Assembly: GCF_047948215.1 (NCBI RefSeq)
Contig: NC_134465.1
Coordinates: 42,135,946 to 42,199,945 of the forward strand
Direction of reading: 5' to 3'
DNA length: 64,000 nucleotides
DNA from: Lycorma delicatula
Lineage: Eukaryota > Arthropoda > Insecta > Hemiptera > Fulgoridae
Part shown: positions 60,001 through 64,000 of the stretch, piece after piece
How the letters are laid out: every line of letters begins with the position of its first letter
How positions within the stretch are numbered: position 1 is the stretch's first letter
The notes under the pieces: generated by a model
Told to the model about the DNA's origin: nothing
Databases searched by the model: none
Seen by the model: only the letters and a program-made list of their open reading frames with translations
Program-made: the position numbers and the translations under genes

Positions 60001-63000
60001 GCTGCACAATAAAACAAGATAACTTTAGTTATTATCAAAAATTCTAATAATTTTATTTCCAAAGTTTTAGTTAAGGGAAAAAAATAGAATGAAAAAACAG
60101 AAAGTTAATTGAAGAGTTATTGATGTGAGAAACAGAAGCAATGACAGTAGATAACAATTGAGAAACTATTACAATATGGATGTAGTCACTCAGACTTAGA
60201 ACTTTAACAAAATGACAATCAATAGTTTTATATATATATAAAACTATTGATGTAAGAACTAATTATGTAAGATTATAGTTTTATATATGTCATAATTATC
60301 ATTTTGAGGATGGCAAATAGTTGAAAATGCTCGAGGAAATCAAATTGGAATTTGGTAAGCTGTTTTAAAATAATGATAGTAACTAAGAATATGATTGACT
60401 GGGCAGGTCTAGTTCAAGATGTTAGGTAAGGATGCTGCCTGTCACAGACGCTATTCACTTACTTTGAAGATACGATAAAGAATTTATAAGAAGAAAGACA
60501 AGAAGGAATTAGCATAGGAAGACAAAATATAAGATGAATGAACAAAGTTTGCTGATGAAATGGTAATTCTACCTGATGGCATAAATGCATTTCAGACATT
60601 GTTAGCCCTGGAGGAAGTAATGAAAGAAAAGGAAAAGTAATGGGAGTAAACAACAAAAAGGATTTTGCAATAAGAACAAGTGAAAAAAGAATAGAAAAAT
60701 TAAAAAAATTACAGATTTCTGGTGACAAGAGGACTGGAAGAGTGCAATGGAAATATAAGGAAGGATAGTATTAGAAAAGCAAGCTTTCGTTAAGAAGAGG
60801 AGATTATTATACAGTAAACGTCTGGACTTAAGAGTTAAGCAAGAGGTTAGGTAAATGATATGTATGGAGCATCTTGTATGGAAGTAAAACGTGCATGATG
60901 AGGGAGAGGGATTGGATTATTGAGGCTTCTGAGATGTGGATATGGAGAAAGTAAAATGGACAAATAAAGTAAGAAATTAAGAAGTAATGAACAGGATTAA
61001 AGGAGGAAGGATATAAAAAAAAAGAAATCTATTAGAAGTGGAATCTTGACAACTGCATTGTAAGGTTCAGTAGAAAAAGAATAGAAGTGATGAAGAAAAA
61101 GGATAAAGTTGATAGATGAGGTAAAACTACAAGGGGATGAAGAAGAAGGCTTGAATAGAGACAGCAGTGGTTTAACGGGCAACCCACCAGGCAGAACACC
61201 AGATAGTGATGAATTAAAGAGGTCAAAATTATTTTTCCAATCTTTTCCTAAATTACATGAAAACAAAATGCTACGTTACATTTAATGTTATCTAAATTAT
61301 TTCAATACACATTTACCACAATAAATTTCAATTATAAAAGAAAAAACTTACAATTAAAGCTGTTACAATTAAAACTTACAATTGAGCAATTCTAGCTCAA
61401 AAATGTCAACAGAGGCCTTGCAAATATGACATAATTAGATTTATTTGTTTCTAATACCACAAATGAAATCAGTAATTTAGTTTTAATTATTTCAGTTTTG
61501 TAATACAAATCTAAAATATATTTGTGTGAACATTTATGCTTTCTCTCTCGCTCTCACTCTCATTCTCTCTCTCTCTCACTCCCTAATGTTAAATTCATTT
61601 TGAATACAATAAACCATAAATCGTGTACTAGACTGTATTTCATCATATAAATTTTTTTTGTTTTGTTTTTTTTTTTAATTTTTTAAATTATCAGTAAAAT
61701 TTTAAAGAAAAATGTTCTTTCCACCCCCCCACCCCCCCAAAGGATGAGCATCATTACAACACTACAACGAGCTATTCCTCCCAGAAATAAATAAGTTGTT
61801 TAAATAAATGTAAAACATTATCTTAAAATTATATCCTTACCTGGATTAGAATATGAACCCATCATATCACTGTCTTGGCTATTTTCCTGATCTGGATCAA
61901 CGCTAACACCAGATAAAGGCAGTGGTGCAGGTGGCATCGGAGGAGGTGATCCGCGTCTACCGCCTTCCATATTAATAATATTAACATAGCCAGGTACGAT
62001 TCCACGAGGGAGTGCAGAAAATCTAATAAAATACTTTTTACCTCTTGAATATATTGGTTTCGGTAAACCACCGAATTCAACCTACAAATAAGACATGAAT
62101 TATAGAAGCGATGATAACTTCATTAAATTAATTACTAAAAAATAATTTTGTACATAAAGCTGGCACTCCTTGCTTGTATAGAAAGCATTCAAACAAATTT
62201 TATCAGCAAAATTAAAAAGAGAGCCAACTATAATCTAGCCTCACAAAGGGGGCTTATAGCGATTTTAAAGGCTGATTCTCCTCACATTCACCCTTCATTT
62301 CTTCTTTTGTGGATAAATCCACAGAACTAGATCAGCCATACCATTAACTCAATCTGCAAGGTAGAGGAAGCAGTACAATGTTAGAGCATCTATTTTTTAG
62401 TGGTACTTGAAGGTACAGCAACTGTTTCAGGAATCAAGTTTCCTAAAAGAGTTGCCACAAATAACCCAAATAACCAAAGAGCCCAATTAAGTGCCTCTAA
62501 ATTAAAAAAAACCACTCTCAAAACACCTCAATGTACCTGTTCAAGTAGAGATTAATATTAATTTAATAATCAGCACTTTCATTCATTCAGAATAAGATGT
62601 ATATGTTTCATTTAGTCACACACACACTCTCATTTATATATGTGCACCCTAAAGAATTTTAATAAGAAATTACTCCCACTCTTATATACAAACACAGTTA
62701 TATATTAAATTATGAGTGTACTTTATAAGATAAATAATAGTATCTTGAAACAAATTCCTGAAAGATACAAAGCCACAAGTAATAGCACAGTCAGTTTCTT
62801 ATCTCTCTCAGATGGGAGTAATATATACATTACTACTGTCATGGATATACTTTTTCAGTAAGCTACTGAATGAGCTGAAAATTCTGAATATTAAAAACTA
62901 TAAAAAAAATTTTAAACTGCAAATTAATGATGTATTTAAGATATAAAGATTAATAATGTTAAACCTGCTTGTTATTTATTACTATTACGTGTCTTTACTT

Positions 63001-63328
63001 TTAGCAACAAAAGTGTTAGTTTTAGTTTGTTAAATATTTTTTGATCTAGACTAGCTACAGATGCTCATAGTATCTGCACATACTGTAATATATATATATT
63101 TACTACTTATTGTATTGTTAACATATAACCTGGTTAAATCAATCAATCAAATCAATATATACGACCTGCACCATACGATCAAATAAATTACCAAAATAAG
63201 AAGGTATTTATATATAAAAGGAAAAACAATGCTGAAAATTCATTACCTTAACTGGATGTCCATTGATGACCACAGTCTCCAGTGCTTCCACAAAACGAAA
63301 TATATAAGGCACTCCATCAATATCAAAC
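38441..63328 (-). CDS. PCF11: PCF11 pre-mRNA cleavage complex subunit, C-terminal nine exons (partial)
   Basis: Exons in coding order: 63328-63247, 62081-61841, 59037-58906, 56749-56606, 53805-53586, 48929-48703, 47156-46927, 46444-46066, 39003-38441. All eight introns are GT-AG and phases agree, giving 2218 coding nt (738 complete residues after one split base, then TAA). PCF11 bridges the RNA polymerase II CTD to cleavage factor II with CLP1 and drives cleavage and termination. Visible: the beta-rich FDIDGVPYIFRFVEALE / VEFGGLPKPIYSRGKKYFIR region, a C2H2 finger (CSSC...HLDWH), the CLP1-contacting WYYDVSDWIQFEEIEDLEER segment, a second C2HC finger (CEMC...HPIC), and a long acidic tail. The N-terminal CID is off the right edge. 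Introns carry at least eight transposon relics. The finger pair and WYY...DLEER segment make the identification firm. Confidence 0.93.
39004..43055. other. PCF11 last intron, unclassified part
   Basis: AT-rich intronic DNA. A slightly GC-richer patch at 39975-40130 and another at 41280-41620 may be old repeat remnants, but no domain or terminal repeat is recognised. Confidence 0.4.
43056..45190 (+). mobile_element. Degenerate RTE-like LINE with endonuclease end and RT
   Basis: Near 43200-43260 the sequence reads CPGVDIDSDHNLVVGELQM, the SDHNxV motif that ends the endonuclease domain. RT remnants follow: RKACGVDEVPAELWKGL near 43880-43926, TTNMVPIEKKNTLKCEEYST near 44005-44060, the catalytic block YVVFIDLVKAFDRME near 44246-44290, AVQQGCCMSQTVQ near 44400, FTDDMAVLAESE near 44523-44557 (F/YxDD) and FKYLGCIIKDD near 44720. 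Frameshifts and stops are scattered throughout. The tail after 45060 is poorly conserved. It lies in the last intron of PCF11, opposite to the gene. Confidence 0.8.
46066..46444 (-). CDS. PCF11: PCF11 exon h (acidic, alanine-rich)
   Basis: 379 nt encoding a very acidic linker with an eight-residue Asp/Glu run immediately followed by six alanines and LKAAEE, then a Ser/Asn/Asp-rich stretch. No fold is evident. The strong plus-strand poly-Ser frame opposite it is a shadow. Confidence 0.87.
46927..47156 (-). CDS. PCF11: PCF11 exon g (zinc finger 2)
   Basis: Continues the CLP1 segment with AQSWFESQAQQN, then the second finger VECEMCKDKFEQFYNEEKEE ... HLKRAVKVDDKIYHPICYED: Cys-x2-Cys and His-x2-Cys ligands. 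Acceptor TTCTAG, donor GTAAGT. Confidence 0.94.
48703..48929 (-). CDS. PCF11: PCF11 exon f (zinc finger 1 and CLP1-binding segment)
   Basis: Encodes GIQCSSCGVRFPPEQTIKYS then QHLDWHFRQNRRERD, a C2H2 finger with Cys-x2-Cys and His-x3-His, followed by WYYDVSDWIQFEEIEDLEER, the segment contacting CLP1. This is the most strongly conserved part seen here. Confidence 0.95.
49052..50017 (-). mobile_element. DNA-transposon deletion derivative with ~200-bp terminal inverted repeats
   Basis: 49052-49265 and the reverse complement of 49745-50017 align over more than 200 bp with gaps: GTGTCCCATGAAGAAACTTT / GTGTCCCACGAATAAACTGA, GAAAATAATGAAAAAAGTTC, AGATTTCAG, TTCTAATAAAA.GAAGCC and ACTAATAAATG occur in both. 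Between them the minus strand at about 49560-49340 encodes FENQVNRCVIQHIQYSPGTS and LQKVQNLWSADYP, resembling the N-terminal HTH region of an insect DDE transposase family (QRVQxLxPADYP block). No catalytic domain remains. It lies in the PCF11 intron upstream of exon f. Confidence 0.68.
50834..51780 (+). mobile_element. Mariner derivative with ~200-bp inverted repeats, 3' half replaced
   Basis: 50834-51035 (AAAAAAATAACCCAACTTTT... to ...GTGATTTTTATAATGTG) is matched by the reverse complement of 51564-51770 across its full length with about 10-15% differences. Between them, from about 51065, lies the mariner transposase N-terminal half: KTFTETFQLLQQAYGDDAL, LTVRGLAETVSISIGSCH, and the first catalytic block GDESWVYGYDIETK near 51510-51551. 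The second and third Asp blocks and the normal 3' UTR are gone; an inverted copy of the 5' leader stands in their place. The outermost bases TACAAGGTCTGTTC survive only on the right side. Confidence 0.8.
53586..53805 (-). CDS. PCF11: PCF11 exon e
   Basis: Encodes NTGQINIEELFQRLVATGIV, a conserved PCF11 helix just before the first zinc finger, then a Ser/Thr-rich stretch. The frame would stop at TAG right after ATG, so the donor must be the GTAGGT at 53585; this keeps phase with the next exon. Confidence 0.87.
53880..54062. repeat. GC-richer repeat-like block, unclassified
   Basis: A patch with AGGGGAAAACACCCCTG and GGGCGTCAC-type sequence, clearly richer in GC than its intron surroundings. 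It resembles the leader or untranslated part of a retrotransposon but no matching copy was found in the window. Confidence 0.3.
54110..54552 (-). mobile_element. Mariner N-terminal fragment
   Basis: On the minus strand, in shifting frames: SRSTLKGIITERS near 54430-54395, TDVQKMKRTGVALTFFSDI near 54355-54300, NIVTGDQTWIWFIN near 54280-54238 (first catalytic Asp), CTSTR/KYSLNK near 54200. This is the middle of a mariner transposase with the second HTH and the TGDETW block; both ends are missing. Confidence 0.7.
55205..56065 (+). mobile_element. pogo/Tigger-like transposase remnant
   Basis: Near 55240-55330 the sequence reads SIETKLKVLEQLDKGQSIKS and AAKF with GVGETMINDWKN, a psq/CENP-B type HTH. 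Near 55455-55500 DEALWMQFLQERE, near 55600-55640 TASEGWLHHWKKHYGVH, near 55680 DYAAAKKLIN, near 55745-55800 LEQLYNVNEMGLKYKSL, where the catalytic Asp of the NADETGL block has become Asn-Glu. Order and content match pogo/Tigger (Jerky-like) transposases. The downstream catalytic part is replaced by an inverted duplication. Stops and frame changes throughout. Confidence 0.77.
55788..56064. repeat. ~65-bp inverted duplication inside the Tigger remnant
   Basis: 55792-55855 (ACTGTCAAATAAAATGACGA ... GGATGTAAAAAA) and the reverse complement of 56002-56060 differ at only a few bases over about 65 bp. The spacer is about 145 bp. Confidence 0.85.
56606..56749 (-). CDS. PCF11: PCF11 exon d
   Basis: Encodes KINPLDMLTSLIAPTVQTPV and a Thr/Gln-rich tail ending QATD; acceptor TTGCAG, donor GTAAGT. 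The hydrophobic INPLDMLTSLI helix resembles short conserved helices of the linker. Confidence 0.82.
57380..58641 (+). mobile_element. Degenerate mariner with matching terminal repeats
   Basis: 57380-57402 (GGTGTAATTGGAAAGTTTTA...) and the reverse complement of 58619-58641 match at 22 of 23 bases. In between, in broken frames: VNYDPQSSQPSTSKTNENIV, MHDLLRSDRRFTIREISDEL near 57772-57830 (HTH), GLHSGETRIG/LARQELG and LHHNTSSLF near 58285-58320 (second Asp changed to Asn), QPPYTPADFHLFPKLKFSLK near 58360-58420 (third Asp kept). Length 1.26 kb, typical of mariner. It lies in the PCF11 intron between exons c and d. Confidence 0.82.
58906..59037 (-). CDS. PCF11: PCF11 exon c
   Basis: A 132-nt exon encoding a low-complexity, probably disordered linker (SPVKHDIPPDEQSMPLPD ... 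VTPEQSRKRT). Acceptor TTTCAG, donor GTAAGT. Support is from phase and continuity, not from conservation. The plus-strand frame here is its shadow. Confidence 0.78.
60218..60251. repeat. 34-bp perfect AT-rich palindrome
   Basis: ATCAATAGTTTTATATA followed directly by its exact reverse complement. It can form a cruciform or RNA hairpin. It lies just upstream of a LINE remnant. Confidence 0.9.
60300..61225 (+). mobile_element. Degenerate LINE RT fragment
   Basis: In broken frames: VQDVR then QGCCLSQTLFTYFEDTIKNL near 60432-60490 (the RQGC block), FADEMVILPDGIN near 60548-60585 (F/YxDD region, decayed), NKKDFAIRTSEKRIEKLK, YGSKTCMM near 60880-60900 (YGSExW block), then frayed C-terminal sequence to about 61220. 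It lies in the PCF11 intron between exons b and c, opposite to the gene. Confidence 0.68.
61541..61580. repeat. CT microsatellite
   Basis: Interrupted CT repeat of about 40 bp in a PCF11 intron. A short C-rich run follows at 61720-61740. Confidence 0.85.
61841..62081 (-). CDS. PCF11: PCF11 exon b
   Basis: Encodes VEFGGLPKPIYSRGKKYFIR, FSALPRGIVPGYVNI and a Pro-rich GSPPPMPPAPLPLSG stretch; donor GTAAGG. Continues the region begun in the exon before. Confidence 0.88.
62082..63246. other. PCF11 intron between exons a and b
   Basis: No transposase or coding fragment recognised. Confidence 0.45.
63247..63328 (-). CDS. PCF11: PCF11 exon a (first in window)
   Basis: Acceptor TTTAAG, one split base, then FDIDGVPYIFRF, VEALETVVINGHPVK, donor GTAATG. 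It belongs to the conserved beta-rich repeat region upstream of the zinc fingers. Confidence 0.87.
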
Positions 63329-64000
63329 CTTAAACAAAAGAAATTTTCTGGTTCAGAAAAAATATGAATGCATAAAGAAAAAAGGAAATCTTAACTATAA
63401 ATTAATTTAAGAAGGTATTATAAAAATGTAGAATACATAATTTTTTTTTTAAATGAAAAAAAAATTATAGTTAAAAGGTAGAGCAGTATCAGTTATTTAT
63501 ATAATGTGATTTATGACAATTCTGATTACGTTAAACAAGTCCTATACAAAGAGGAATAATACAAGGATTTAGCCAATCACTCATTTTCATCTGTTATAAA
63601 AAAAAATTATACTTGAATATACACCGTACCAATAAAATCTATCTTGCTATTCATTTTCAAATTCTACGTAACAACATGAATAAAAAAAATGTTTTTTAAT
63701 TTATTTTAATTATTTTAGCATACTAATTTTTTATTGTTAATGATGAATTCCAGTTGAAAATTAAACAGTCAACAACCTCTGTATTAATGTTGTCGATTGT
63801 CGACCAATTTCAAAAGTAAGATATCATTTTGGCTGAATGAAAGCCAAATTTTTTTCAAAATAACAGTGAGTGAGTGAGAGAGATTAAAAGATTGACATAG
63901 CCATAATTTAAAAATGTATAAATGTGCCTACATCAAAAATTCTATTTATTAAAGAAAGATTAAGTAAATATATAAAGCCTTCTCAATTTAAAACATGTTT
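63329..64000. other. PCF11 intron reaching the window edge
   Basis: AT-rich, no exon recognised; the upstream PCF11 exons, including the CTD-interacting domain, should lie beyond 64000. Confidence 0.5.

Noticed and set aside
1..64000. CRISPR array, bacterial operon or phage-type system
   Set aside because: No regularly spaced direct repeats; genes are spliced and eukaryotic throughout.

Overview
This is AT-rich nuclear DNA from an animal, most likely an insect. The genes are split by GT-AG introns, intergenic DNA is long, and decayed transposons of many classes (mariner, Tc1-like, pogo/Tigger, Merlin/ISXO2-like, Polinton-like, LTR and non-LTR) fill most of the space. The transposase and RTE-like reverse-transcriptase types resemble those of hemimetabolous insects such as Hemiptera; that placement is an inference.

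Three conserved cellular genes are present, and their reading frames were joined exon by exon with consistent splice phase. (1) LAMTOR1, minus strand, 6752-25553, five exons, 171 aa: the lipid-anchored scaffold of the Ragulator complex that recruits Rag GTPases and mTORC1 to the lysosome. (2) NARS2, plus strand, 25986-32107, four exons, 496 aa: mitochondrial asparaginyl-tRNA synthetase. (3) The 3' part of PCF11, minus strand, 38441-63328, nine exons and 2218 coding nt in the window: the pre-mRNA cleavage and termination factor. Its N-terminal CTD-interacting part lies beyond the right edge. LAMTOR1 and NARS2 are head to head with only 432 bp between start codons, so they probably share a bidirectional promoter. 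NARS2 and PCF11 converge across about 6.3 kb.

Region by region: 1-6.7 kb holds a 5'-truncated LINE with a 10-bp target-site duplication and a dead mariner. 6.8-25.5 kb is LAMTOR1, whose introns carry a Polinton-like integrase remnant abutting a mariner fragment, a dispersed repeat family, a LINE endonuclease region containing a perfect 141-bp inverted repeat, further LINE pieces, a probable solo LTR and a Merlin-like remnant. 26-32 kb is NARS2, with a LINE fragment and a long-inverted-repeat element carrying a tRNA-like SINE head. 32-38 kb is intergenic, with a Tc1-like relic, a mariner N-terminal fragment, a second copy of the dispersed repeat and a second tRNA-like head. 38.4-63.3 kb is PCF11, whose introns hold two LINE relics, two long-inverted-repeat DNA elements, two mariner relics and a Tigger-like relic.

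No transposon ORF here looks intact. The most unusual features are the perfect inverted duplication at 13427-13730, similar inverted duplications inside two other transposon relics, long-terminal-inverted-repeat deletion derivatives of DNA transposons, and a CaaX-like C-terminus on the predicted PCF11. I found no bacterial-type operon, CRISPR array or functional tRNA/rRNA gene, and no convincing new multi-gene system.
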